A DNA stretch of 64,000 nucleotides from Adiantum capillus-veneris. Taxonomy: Eukaryota; Streptophyta; Polypodiopsida; Polypodiales; Pteridaceae. The stretch lies in the NCBI GenBank assembly GCA_014529385.2, contig CM043944.1:77271884-77335883 (forward strand). Reading direction: 5' to 3'. The position numbers and the translations under genes are program-made. Below are positions 22,397 through 34,190 of this stretch, piece after piece. The stretch's first letter is position 1. Each line of letters starts with the position of its first letter. The notes beneath the pieces are model-generated. The model searched no databases. It was not told the origin of the DNA and saw only the letters and a list, made by a program, of their open reading frames with translations.

Positions 22397-23218
22397 GTCA
22401 AGGGATATGTGTTTGAAACGTGAGCCAGGAAGGCACCAGGCCTCTCGCTGTGAGAGGTGTGAAAGAGAGAAAACAACAAACACTGAAAGATCTTGTAATC
22501 ATCGTAACCATCAATAAATTGAGTTAAAACTTTGAGTACACCTTAATCCTTAGCCAAAGCGGACTGTTAACAGCACCGTCACTTGGATCATCTAATAACT
22601 AGGAGTTTAAGCTCCATTTTTACAAGATTAACCAGGCCGTTAACGACACCGCGACTTAACAGGATGATTAAGCAATCTCTAGCTGATGACGGTGATGGTA
22701 TTTTTCTCCATGTCCCTTTTATTTGCTTCAACAGCTCTCAAAATCTCTACAAAATTTCTTCTTTTGGTTTCCTTCATTTGCCGTCCAAAAATCTGTAAAA
22801 CTTGCTCTCATATTGTCTTCAATTTCCCTTAAAGTGTTCTGCCAAGCTCGCTGATAGCTTAAGCTTTCATAACTCTTGTTATCCTTCTCTGGTCGCTCCT
22901 TCCTTTGCTTAACCTCGTTTCTCCATTTCCTTGCCTTTTCAATCACGGGCCGCTCGCCTTATGCTTGACAAGAGAGAGACTTCATGCTTGCTCATCCACG
23001 AGAGAGAGACCCAGCTTGCTCATGCAGGTCTTTTTTTGTGCCTTCACCCTTTTTATTAGGTCAAAAAATCCTTGGTTGCCTTTTCTTGAGTACCCTTCTC
23101 TCATGCAACACGACCTCTTCAATCAAGGCTCGACCTTGCTTCTGACCCGAGAGAGAGAGAGAGAGTCTTTCTTGTGATCCGAGAGGGAGAGAGATAGAAC
23201 TCTCTCTGCTTGTCTGAG

Positions 23219-23267
<49 letters not shown>

Positions 23268-24908
23268 TCCCTTTGCTTGTCTGAGAACGAGGGAGATATA
23301 GCGTGTCTTCTCCTCGCTCATGCACGAGAGCAAGAGAGTTCCTTTCCTCCCTTGCTCATGCTCTCGTCTGAGCTCTCCCTTCCTTTTCTTCACATCTGAG
23401 CTCTCCCTTTCGAGAGCCTTCAACTTCTCTTAGAGAGCCTTCCACTCCTCTTGGTCGAGAGTGTGATCTTTTTCTCCTTGCATGTACTTTCCCCTATTAT
23501 TAGCTTTCCCACTCCCTTAGCAATGACGGCGTTGTCGTTATTAGGGAAAAAACCATTCCTTGATGGTACGGCAGCTCGTCGGCTGTGGAGCGGTGCAAAA
23601 TTTGCCGAAGCTTGGGCCAAAACGATGCTCCTTGAGAAGCTCTTCAACTTTTGCTGCATGGTTAAAGTCAACCGAGCTCCACAGAGCCCCGCGCAAGATC
23701 TTTCCCCTCCTCTTACGCTGCTCATAGCTCTGTTCACGCCATCCCTCTCTTTTTTCTTCCCCTTCACACTCCTTGGGTGGCCACTTTGTGGTGGGCGGCC
23801 ATTAATTTTATGGGTGGCCATAAGCCCCCTTCTCTTGGGCGGCCCTCCTCCAAACGGCCATCCTCAAGCATATCATATTTGGTTTACATGCCGACCAAAA
23901 CAATGCCAAGCACGACCAAGTTTCTACCTTTGCTAGGCACTTCCCGTAATCAATGCACTCTAGGAGACAACATTCTTGACCGCAAGCTCATCAAGAACTT
24001 GGTTCTCTCCGACAAGTACACCACACTGGACATACATACTGAGTAACGCATCGTCTAAATATGTGTTATTTTCAAGTAACCCATTATCGCGAATATAGCA
24101 GATATAGTGTTTCCTTGGTACAAATCCTTGTTCTTAGCACAATCTTTAAGTGATCTCACAAAAGAAACACCCGAGTGAGTTTCTTGGCACAATATATTTC
24201 TCCAATATCCATTATTTCTTATATACGTTCAATCAAAGGATTATCAAATGTATACATCTCGACCCCGATAGTGCCGAGCACCGATCCATCAGCATACCCC
24301 TCTTTCAATGCACTGCAAGAGATGACATTCCGGACAAGATGCTCCTTGAGCACTTACTTATCTATTAATTGCATTGTATTCTAGAGCCTGGTTGAACCTC
24401 AAAAATTCCCAGATGGCACACCGATCGAGTCGTCCAAACCTGGTACGGAACTAGCCCCTGATGAAATTTAATTTGGCGATATCTTGGTAACCGTAACTCC
24501 AATTGTTGATCTGAAAACACCGACGTGCTCCACAAAGTGAGCACTTTAGCCCCATGCATTCACTTCATTTTGGTTCCCTCAGCTGCAATTACCCAATCCG
24601 GTACGGATCTGCATCAACTCAAACTTACAAACTGACATAACTTCCTCACCCTAGCGGTAAAGAGAGGCCAATAGAGCACTTCAAGCACTACAGTTCTAGA
24701 TCATAAAATCCCATTTGTGCTCACTTCAAGCATACTCCTTTTTTAGCATCATTAAGGCATCTGTTGGCCCTTTAAAGCCGCATCTGGCATACTTAAATCA
24801 TTAAACTTGGCCTGTTAACAAGCCCTTCAATAAATGTGTAGGCTTCAAAGAAGCTTCGCTTGCATTTCTTTGCTCTTTTTCCCATCATGGAAGCGGAGTG
24901 GCATGACA
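22397..24908 (-). repeat. A 3' LTR (2.5 kb)
   Basis: Direct repeat of 41632-43930. It starts TGTCAAGGGATATGTGTTTG and ends GGCATGACA on the plus strand. It includes a long (GA)n run at 23222-23266 that is much shorter in the other LTR, and other indels. Small ORFs inside it are not supported as genes. Confidence 0.88.
23222..23266. repeat. (GA)n microsatellite in A LTR
   Basis: About 22 GA units. The corresponding place in the other LTR (about 42376-42392) has only four or five units. Confidence 0.93.
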
Positions 24909-24930
24909 TCCACCCCCTCTGAACCTGCAC
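24909..24930 (-). promoter_or_regulatory. A polypurine tract
   Basis: The minus strand reads GTTCAGAGGGGGTGGA directly before the LTR. The same motif, slightly changed, is found in C at 61429-61447. Confidence 0.75.
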
Positions 24931-25660
24931 AACCTCCGGTCTCTGTGCCAACTCCACTTCAATCTGCATCTGCTATAGGTACCTTAAGCGCCATCATCAA
25001 ACTCACGTAATTGATAAACATATGGAAACTAATCTAAGGCTTATACCCTATCATCAATGTTCTAGCTTAATCATTAAGTAGCTGCCCATCACAAATCTTT
25101 GAACCGTATCTGTTGTATCTTCAAAGCATTCAATTATGGAAAACCTGTTTAGTGAACCCCACCAGACTCAAGTGCTCTAGTTAATGATGTACACGGCTTG
25201 AACATAAAGATCCCTTTAGGGAACCCTATAAGCTCAAGTATGCCTTACTATGTCTACACACGGAATGGATGTCAAGTCCTTTACTTCAAGTTATAGTAGT
25301 AGAAGCAACTCAAAAGACGTGAAGATACTTCATCACCAAAGAACTCAACTGGAAGCTAGCCAAGTAAGACAATTGATCATATAACCAAAAACTCTTCTGA
25401 CTTAGCATAATCTAGACTACCTTGTACCATGCAACCTGCTACAACAGATAACTGGTACTCTTTAAATCTGCAACTTGCACTTTAGTATCCCCCGGGATCA
25501 AACAGGAAACCAATCATTTGCCCCACTGTGAGCATTTCTTTTTTTAAAAATAGCACCATCCACCAGGATCATAGGGAAAACACAAGAATTTCCAATCAAT
25601 AGAGCATAAACATAAATTAACCCACAAATCTTCATGAAAACCGCCTGGATCATATGGCAT
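24931..25660 (-). other. A interior, non-coding
   Basis: No ORF or motif that I can support in this stretch. Confidence 0.6.
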
Positions 25661-25665
25661 ATAAG

Positions 25666-25945
25666 TCAATTGCCTTGGACCATGCATATACCTGCCACCT
25701 CCTGGGTCAAAGCTAGCTCAAAATCTCCTACATCATAGGGTAACATCAGATCCCATATAGCATCAGGTATCACTAGATACTGCCATATCCCATGTGCAAT
25801 TCGCTCATCCAATTGTTGATCATCAATCACAGGTAAGAGCATTGATAGTGCACCTTCACTCTCACTAGTATTGGAATCCCAATCATGTATATCTGAATAC
25901 ATCAAGTCTCTAGAAAAACTCTCTTCATTAGGCTCACAAGATGCA
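25666..25945 (-). pseudogene. A acidic protein, C-terminal part (cut by B)
   Basis: An acidic coding segment (DIHDWDSNTSESEGALSMLL) ends at a stop at 25666. The reading frame runs to the very edge of B. After taking out B and one ATGCA copy it continues in frame into the segment at 39849 onward (...ELFSDA joined to SCEPNEESFSRD). I do not recognise the family. Confidence 0.65.
25941..25945. repeat. Target-site duplication of B (left copy)
   Basis: ATGCA here and at 39844-39848, exactly outside the B LTRs. Confidence 0.95.
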
Positions 25946-26605
<660 letters not shown>

Positions 26606-26620
26606 TGCCCCCCTTCCTGA
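26606..26620 (-). promoter_or_regulatory. B polypurine tract
   Basis: The minus strand reads AGGAAGGGGGGCA immediately before the 3' LTR. Confidence 0.85.
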
Positions 26621-27979
26621 TGTAGATTTCGTCCTCGGAAGCTATTGAATTAAAGCTCGTTCGTCGAGGTGGAAGAGCATTTGAGATGAATGTCCTTAGC
26701 CTTCTTCATTCACTGCAAAATCAAACAACATTGGCACAGTAATTGCATTCTCATAAGTGATTAAAAAGCATATGTAGTTTTAGGTAGACAAATTGATTGG
26801 TAAAAGAATTTCAAACAATTTGTCAGCAATGAACATTAAATTGCAATGTAATCAAATACATAAACAGATGTAAAGGTAAAAAATTAAACAAGTCTGGGGT
26901 CGCTAATTTGACGGTCGAAAGGCAATAGAGATCGAATATTAATACCATGGGTAAGCTTCTTAATTTTTTTGTGGTCAATTAAGTTGTTTAATCGCGAGAG
27001 TCAAGTATTCATGTTCGAGGGCTAACTAGAGGCTATATCTAGAAGACCTTGTAGTTAAGCTACCATAAAAGGAATTTCTCATGAAATCATCGCCTAACTG
27101 ATTACTTTTTCTTTGACCCCCCAAAGTCTTTTCACAGTGATTCAATTTTGATGTGTGTGTTTATTTTGTATGCCTTGGGTTTTTTGCTTTTCAAGTAAAA
27201 GAGCCCATACTGGGAACCTCTAGGGCTCTAGTACCATAGGCAATACATGTGAGTGAAGTACCAAATCAAGCTGAGATTTCTCTTCCAGCTTAAGATTTTA
27301 CAGTTTGGCACTTTGATTTTTTGTTTGTTCTTTTTCAGCATTTTAATTTTGTAACTTTGTGGGGTCATATAACACTGATACACCTCCCCAGGCTCATCAC
27401 ACTAGTAAACTCCCTTTATAATACTTAAGCTAAAGGTCAATAGGGTCAAGCCCACTAGAAAGCCCTAGTACATTTCACACAATGCTGCCTAAATCGGATT
27501 AAGAACCTAAGTAACCATTAATTATTAGGAAGGCATTCCCCATGGTATTAAGAGAAGATTTCTAACACCTAACTTGGTCAAACTAGTTTGTCGGACTGCT
27601 TGATTTTTAAACCTAGACAAGTGATTATGACAAAAAATTACATTGAATTAAATGTTTGATGCTAAGCAAATGCGGTGAATATTAGGCTACCAATCACAAT
27701 TAAAGTTGACAATCATAGATGCAAAAAAAATAAGGGGCAATGCTAATGGACTAGAAACACCTGTTTGTGTCGATGGTCGCGCTTGATTTGAAGAGTGAGT
27801 CGAGATAAAGATTCCATGAAGGTCCAAATCCTACCAATAGCAACACGCTCCTGTACACACTAGGAAACAAAAGGAATACCTCCAGGAGGCACATTAGTGG
27901 AAAAAGGTACTAACACTTATTGAACACAACAAAAAACATAAGGAACCCTAACCTAATTATTTGCACTCCCCCTAGAGAG
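26621..27979 (-). other. B 3' non-coding region
   Basis: About 1.36 kb between the last ORF and the purine tract, rich in A and T. I see no ORF or repeat in it. Confidence 0.7.
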
Positions 27980-28402
27980 TCAAGGGAATAGGATATTGTA
28001 GAGGTTGGGGGGAAACCCTAAGGCTAAACCCCTATCTTCGTCGTCGAGATAAACAAAGTCATCATCCATGAGACCATATGTGCCATCACTGTAGTCGTGT
28101 AAATTTTCTTCTTCATCATAGGTGCCCATGTTTACTAAGAAGGTCACTAGACGCCTATAGTCATCTTGGTCAAAAGGGTAGGCTTGTGCAATGGGAGAAA
28201 TGCTCTCTACTAAGTATGGATCAGACGTGGTCAAGAGACGTATCAGCCATTCTAACTCCTCAAAATTCCTCTCACATGCTAGCGTACCTATCAAATCCCA
28301 TTCACATGCAAGCACTGGAAAGACCATGTGAAATATTTGTGAAAAGTAACGAGGGTACCTCTCACCCAAGGCAGGAGTGGATGACTCTAGCATACTAGCC
28401 AT
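27980..28402 (-). CDS. B extra ORF: acidic 140-residue protein, unknown function
   Basis: An open frame of 140 codons starts at the ATG 28402-28400 (MASMLESSTPALGERYPRYF) and ends NLYNILFP. It is intact although the rest of B is damaged. The C-terminal half is very acidic (TYDEEENLHDYSDG, LMDDDFVYLDDEDRG). The N-terminal half is hydrophobic and aromatic. I recognise no domain and see no convincing signal peptide. It lies in the position where some plant gypsy elements carry an extra 3' ORF. A TATA-like signal lies about 140 bases upstream, so it may be expressed separately. It could also be host-derived sequence or chance. Confidence 0.5.
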   Translation of the reverse strand: MASMLESSTPALGERYPRYFSQIFHMVFPVLACEWDLIGTLACERNFEELEWLIRLLTTSDPYLVESISPIAQAYPFDQDDYRRLVTFLVNMGTYDEEENLHDYSDGTYGLMDDDFVYLDDEDRGLALGFPPNLYNILFP

Positions 28403-28537
28403 ATCTGTACACGCAAATAGATGATGGTTAGAGTGCAAATATTACAAGGGTCGTGTTCTTGTGCATAATTTGTTTTTATGATTTGTGTTATGGCTCTTGC
28501 TCTTTTACTTTTTTATCTTGTTTTTGTGAGTATAAGG

Positions 28538-28550
28538 CTTTATATATACA
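28538..28550 (-). promoter_or_regulatory. TATA-like element upstream of the acidic ORF
   Basis: The minus strand reads TGTATATATAAAG. Further upstream at 28628-28640 a purine tract (AAGGAAGGGGGGAG) is followed directly by TG. This looks either like the start of an older LTR with its own TATA box or like an internal promoter. Confidence 0.45.
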
Positions 28551-28627
28551 TTCCCTAAGATTGGAGATTAAGAGGTCAGGGAGAAAGGTTGAGAGGGAAG
28601 CAAGTGAATAATGGATGTCCACAAACA

Positions 28628-28642
28628 CTCCCCCCTTCCTTG
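28628..28642 (-). other. Second purine tract inside B
   Basis: AAGGAAGGGGGGAG on the minus strand, nearly the same as the terminal tract at 26606. A third copy (AGGAAGGGGGGAG) is at 28940-28953 inside the coding region. Confidence 0.7.
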
Positions 28643-28648
28643 GGTAGA

Positions 28649-29914
28649 TCATATCATTTGAAATGATGTCATCACCCTTTGAAACCAATTGTTCCAGTTG
28701 GTAATAGGTGAGGATTTTTGCCAGTAGTTTTCTATTACCCTAGGTGCCTCGTCAAGTTGCAAGGGTGGTAAGGTACTCTCCCAGGATCGAACTTGAAGTG
28801 GTTCATCAGGTGATTCTTGAACACTGGGAGGTGTGGATTCTTTTGTAGCTTCATGGAGGTCGACTACTATAGATGGAGGCTGTGTAGAAGCTTTAACCTC
28901 TATGGATGTATTACATGAGGAGCTAGAAGCTTTATGGAACTCCCCCCTTCCTGAGCTAGGTGGAATAAATTGGTTTTGCCTTGGAGCCCAAACTAGCTCT
29001 GGACTAGGTGTGTAGCATTCTGTGATCTTTCCCTTCCCACAGTCTGCCATTGGCTTTAGCGTTACACTGTTTGACTCATATGGGTTTGTTGTCGATAGGG
29101 AAGGACACATTTTACGTTTAGGTACCCAAATTTGCTCATTTCCATCATAGTAGCCTTGGGCTTCTAATAGTTGTTTTGGAATCCATCGTGATTTGGTCTT
29201 GACTCTCCTAGGGCGCGCTCTTGGTTTTCCCGGGAAATTTTTTCTTGGAATGGATGGGAGGGTTGAGGTAGTTGGAAGTAAGGCCTTGGGGACCCATTGA
29301 TATGTACTCTTAGGTCGTGCAGGTTGAGTACTTGCAATATTACTGCTTGCTGCAACTACAAGTGTTGAAGTGCTAGGTTCATGGGTAGCCGGCAAAGACG
29401 AGTTAACCACCTTGGCTTGTGAATGTTGGCTATCCTTCAACTTTGCTAGAGTTTGCAACGTAGGTGACTTTGCTTGAATGATAGGGGTAAGAGTCGGTGG
29501 TCACGTCGTGACACTACCAGTATCCCAATCAATAGTGCATTTGGTTGCCAACATCCACGTGCGTCCCAGGTTTACGTTGCCTTCCATAGCTCCCGCGGGC
29601 ATGACTAGAAATCTCTGCACTATGCTTCCATTGTCATAGACAACAGGGGTCTGAAGGACTCCAAGAATAGCAGTTTTCTTTTTATTAATGCCCTTGACTT
29701 GCATCGTACTCGGGGATAGGGTCGGTTTCCCTAATTGACACCAAACTCCATAGGATAACAAATTGTGTTTAGCTCCCGTATCTAATAAGGCATTGTGTAG
29801 TACTTTCCCATAGGGGCTATTTAGCTCAATTGGGTATCGTAGGGGTGGCTCAGATTCTAATGAGTCGTCATCTGTGTCCTCGAAAAATGCTTGCGTGATT
29901 CCCAGATTAGCCTC
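28649..29914 (-). pseudogene. B post-integrase region: second retropepsin-like domain and W-P-K repeat segment
   Basis: The frame continues directly from the integrase after a TGA at 29915-29917. First comes an acidic linker (FFEDTDDDSLESE). Then follows a retropepsin-like segment with the active-site motif LLDTGAKHNLLSYG (DTGA at 29771-29782), a flap-like part, and NLGRTWM where proteases of this type often have a hydrophobic-G-R motif. A TGA at 29501-29503 follows, still in frame. Next is a 269-residue Ser/Pro/Thr-rich part with four W-[VIA]-P-[KR] motifs: QWVPK, RWIPK, IWVPK, VWAPR. The usual protease of B lies upstream of RT, so this is a second one. A processing role or cell-gene origin is inference. 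Confidence 0.72.
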
Positions 29915-30829
29915 TCATTGGCGTCTAAGACGTTGTTGTCGTTCTCGAGCCTCAACTCTTGCTTGGATTTTTTTAAGCTCTGCTTGTTCCTTGGCAGCCT
30001 TCTTTTGATGGATGGCTTGCAACTCTTCCTGGCTTAGAGGATCATAATATCTTTTGAATTTACTCCCATTAAGGAATCCAATGGTTTCAACTCCATCTAG
30101 AGTCTCCACACGAATGGTACCTTGCGGGGTAATTTCACACACTCGATATGGCCCCTTACCAGTGTATTTCAATTTCTTCTTTTCATTACGTACCCCGTAC
30201 ATAAGAACTTTATCACCAACCTTGATGTCTTTATCCTTTAAATGGCTATCAAACCACTTCTTTCTCCTATCCTTCTCCACTAGAGCATTTCGCACAGCTA
30301 ATTGCCTCTCTTCATCTAGCTTTTCCAGGATATATAATCGCTCCACTAAGGGGTTACCATCCCAACCTTCTTGAGAAGCTACTCGAAGACCAGGAATGGC
30401 AAACTCCCATGGCATAACTGCTTCTTGGCCATACACCATCTTAAACGGTGTGCAATTAATAGCAACTTTATACGCAATACGATAAGCCCATAAAGCTGAC
30501 GTAAGCTTTAGGTCCCAATCAGTGCGATGAGCCTCGAGTGTCTTTGTCAAAATGGAGATGAGAGTTTTGTTGGTACTCTCAGCTTGGCCATTTGCTTGGG
30601 GATAATAGGGTGTAGATTTGTGGTGTGATATCATGAAGTTTGATGTGAGTTCTTTTATTACTTCATTTATAAAATGAGTTCCATTGTCACTCACAAGTTC
30701 AAAGGGGCATCCAAAACGTGTGATAATGTTCTCAAAGAGGAAATTAGCTGTTGTTTTTGCATCCGCCTTTCGTGTTGCTTTTGCTTCAGCCCATTTGGTT
30801 ACATAGTCGATAGCCACAATGATATATCA
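29915..30829 (-). pseudogene. B integrase core and C-terminus
   Basis: The core reads AIDYVTKWAEAKATRKADA, then the second catalytic Asp in VSDNGTHF and the Glu in NGQAESTNK. The first Asp lies just upstream (WGLDFVGP, in the next entry). The part after the core has WAYRIAYKVAINCTPF, MVYGQEAVMPWEF, and a C-terminal domain with VGDKVLMYGVRN and GKGPYRV, ending in a Lys/Glu/Gln-rich tail. All three catalytic residues are present in the DNA. A TGA at 30827-30829 interrupts the frame; it could derive from CGA or TGG. Confidence 0.93.
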
Positions 30830-31759
30830 TGATTGCGTGTTACGTGCAGCCGGACTAATCGGTCCTACAAAGTCTAAGCCCCACTTTTCAAATGGTTGGG
30901 TTACCTTGATGGGATGTAGAGGCATCCTATCCCTTCTTTGTGGCTTGTTGAAGCGTTGGCATTCATCACATCCCTTTGCAAAAAGTGATGCATCCTTAAA
31001 CAGAGTGGGCCACCAATAGCCTGACTGTAAGATCTTTCGAGCAGTCAAGTTTCCTAAAAAGTGACCACCAGCTACGCCCATGTGTGCCTCTTGTAGAATA
31101 TATAAATACTCATTCTCGCGGGCACAGCGTCTAAGAACATCATCTTTTCCTCTCTTATAGAGAGTTCCAGCCAATAAGCAATAGGGTTCTCATTCCTTGA
31201 TTAATTTTCGAGCTATATCTTTTCGCAGTTCTTTGGGTGGAAAACCATTAACTAAGAAGTTAACAATCTTTTCACTCCATTCAGGCATTGTCTCAACAAT
31301 GAACAAAGGAGTATCAGGCAATTCATCATCAACCCCCGTAGGAGCTTCGCCATTAGGGATACGAGATAAATGATCCGCCAAGACATGTTTCCTCCCAGGC
31401 CTCACAACAACGGTGAAGTCAAACTCAAGAAGAATTAACAACCATCGTGTAATTCGACCTGTGGAACACAGCTTGTTTACCAAATATAGCAATGCTTGAT
31501 GATCAAAATTAAACACAAACTTGGTAGCAAGAAGGTAATAGCGAAATTTCTTTACTGCGTAAATCATAGCTAGACCTTCGCGCTCTGTAGTAGTGTAGTT
31601 CATCTCGGCATCATTTAATTGGCGACTTGCAAAGCTAATAGGGTAGTCCAATTTATGTTCTCCTGGTTGAGTTAGAACACACCCTAATAGCAAAATTTGA
31701 TGCATCAATATGCACATGAAAAGGTACATTCCAATCGGGTGTTCGCAGGATTGGAGCAC
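30830..31759 (-). pseudogene. B RNase H and integrase zinc domain
   Basis: RNase H occupies 31190-31759 (KLDYPISFASRQLNDAE, REGLAMIYAVKKFRYYLL, FNFDHQALLYLVNK, RPGRKHVLADHLSRIP). After an in-frame stop near 31190 the integrase zinc domain follows: two histidines (HMGVAGGH) and two cysteines (GCDECQRFNKPQ), complete. It then runs into the first catalytic Asp (KWGLDFVGPISP). Confidence 0.92.
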
Positions 31760-34190
31760 TTGTTAGGGCCTTCTTTAATAACTCATAAGATTGATGACAT
31801 TCTTCCGTCCAGTGAAACTCGATAAGAAGCTTGTACAATGGACGCGCTATCTCGGCAAAGTTTAAAATAAATCTTCGATAATAACCAACATGGCCCATAA
31901 ATCTTTGAACTCCTTTATAGTTCGTAGGTGGTGGCAAATCGGCAATGGCTTTAATCTTACTCTCATCTGTGGATATCCCGTTCTTGGACACTATATGCCC
32001 TAGAATGACTCCATGCTTAACCCAAAATTGGCATTTGAAAGGGTTCAATGAGATGCGATAAAATCTGCACCTTTCAAATATTTTTCGTAGATATAACAAA
32101 TGCTTCTCCCAAGAAGAATAAACACAAAGGTCTTCTAGGAAAGCTTCACAAAACTCCCTTAGAAATTCTTTAAACGCAGTGTTTATTAATCGTTGGAATG
32201 TAGCAGGGGCATTTGTTAAGCCAAAAGCCATAACACAAAATGCAAACACTCCAAACTCTGTGATAAAAGCAGTTTTAGCTTGGTCCTCTAATGCAATTGT
32301 GATTTGATTGTAACCAGAGTACCCATCTAAAAAGCTATAAGCTTCCTTGCCCGCAACTCTTTCAAGCACATGTTCTGAATATGGCAAGGGATAATGATCT
32401 CTCCTAGTGGCTGCATTAACTTTCTTGAGGTCCACGCACACTCTTAGTTTCCCATTCTTTTTTGGCACAATGACTATTGGAGAAACCCATTCTGAGTGCT
32501 CAATAGGGTATATGAATCCACATTGGATAAGTTTTTCAATCTCCTCTTGTACAATTTTGGCGTACTTACGATTCATTGGATAGGGTCGTTGTTGGACGGG
32601 TTTAGCAGTGTTGATCATGGGAATTGTATGTTGCACCACAGAAGGTGGAACGCCCTTCATGTCATGATATGTCCAAGCAAAGATATCCTTGTATTCCTTG
32701 AGGAGCTCCTTTAGTACAGCCTCTTCAGTTTCGGTAAGGTCTTGAGCAATAAAGACTGGTTTAGACTCTTCACCTGGTTCTGCTAATTCTATCTCTTTAA
32801 CTACCGCTGGACCATCATAGACTCCACTGCTTCCATTGGTAGGTATTCGTTGGGCTTTGGCATACACAACCTTTCGCTCCCCCGTGGTATAAGATTTAAA
32901 ATGTTCAGGAGCCGTATGTAAGTCAGCAGGCTCTTGTCTTGACGGAGACCTTTCTTTTAGTTCTGCCTCCTTTTGTTGTTGTGCTAACTCTCGGTTTTGA
33001 CGTCTTCTTATAGTTCGACTCAATTTCGGCTCTGTAACCTCCAATTGAGCGAGGTCAATGGGTCGCGGGCTGCACCATATGACACTCTGGAGATGTTCAC
33101 CCCAATTGTCTACTAGCTTTCGATGAGCATCACATGCCCCTAGATATCTAAGCCATTCTGCAGTAGATCTTTCCTTGTTTATCCTAGCTCTCACATTTGC
33201 TTGATATCGTCGTCTCTTATATGACCTTTGTTTCTTGTTAAGGTTTTGATTTTGGTAAATGTTTGAACTCGACTCGCTTGATAGGTCTTCGCTTGTATCT
33301 TCTTCACTCTCATATAAATTACCATAGATGGTCGTACTAGACCTTGAGTGTTCAGTTTCTATACTTGGCCCACTCGATGTTTCCTCAGGTTCTGAATCCA
33401 TTTTTCCCTGAGATTCCATTTCTGATGTGTATTGGCCTGAAGCCTTTGAGGAATCATCGGTTTCACTCTCAGGTAGGTGTGCCTCTTTCTTATCATCGGA
33501 TGTTCCATGCGCTATACCTAACATGTTTACTGGTGCAATGTGTGGTATCTCTTCCCCATCTGGTGTTACCCAGGTTGTTCCTCTAGCTCCCCATGTATCT
33601 ATAGTTGCCGCTAGGTGTACCCAATCGACATTGTCTGACTCAGCCGTTCCGGGTAGGATATCCATATAAGGAGAGTTCTTCCCAATATCCGTGTCTTCGT
33701 TACACGTGTAACAATACTGTAATGGAGCTGAGTGAATTGTTGTGTCTGATCGATTATCAATGATGAATTTATTTCCTAGAGGATGCGTTCGACCACTTAA
33801 AAGATCAACTCGAATGACAGAGTCTTGGAACTGTAAGTAGACGTGGTTTTTGGACCAGTCATGCACCATTTTTGCTTCCCTCATGAATGGACGCCCTAAG
33901 ATCATCTCAAATGACATAGGATGCTTGGAAAAATTCATAACAATGAAAGTCTGCCTTACCTTGTGTCCCAAGACCTTGATCCTGAGATCATTAAGGATTC
34001 CAATAGGCGTAACAATAGATCCATTAGCCATTTTTACCACTACGCTTGTGGCTTCAAGGTGAGGTCGCCCCATAGACTCCCAACAACTCTTTGTCACCAT
34101 GCTGACTCCCGCACCACCGTCAAGGACTCCCTTTACAGTTAATCCTTTAGTAGTGATTGGCAGAGTAGCATTAGATTCATCACCTTCAAA
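31653..34190 (-). pseudogene. B protease and reverse transcriptase
   Basis: The frame starts after a TAA (34191-34193) that separates it from the gag part, without a shift. The protease motif is VLDGGAGVSMV at about 34100-34130. The D-G-G form is usual in this gypsy group. After a long Ser/Glu-rich linker, RT follows: NGKLRVCVDLKKVNAATRRD, FLDGYSGYNQITIA, TAFITEFGVFAFCVMAFGLT. The catalytic box reads FLEDL at 32130-32141, where FLDDL or similar is expected, so the first catalytic Asp is Glu. The RNase H start (HVHIDASNFAI) is cut by a one-base frameshift near 31675. Confidence 0.93.

Noticed and set aside
23061-23936. ORFs of 120-160 codons inside the A LTR (also 42095-42997)
   Set aside because: They depend on GA/CT repeats, appear on both strands and are not conserved in frame between the two LTRs.
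30054-30374. Plus-strand ORF opposite the B integrase
   Set aside because: Antisense shadow of the integrase frame.
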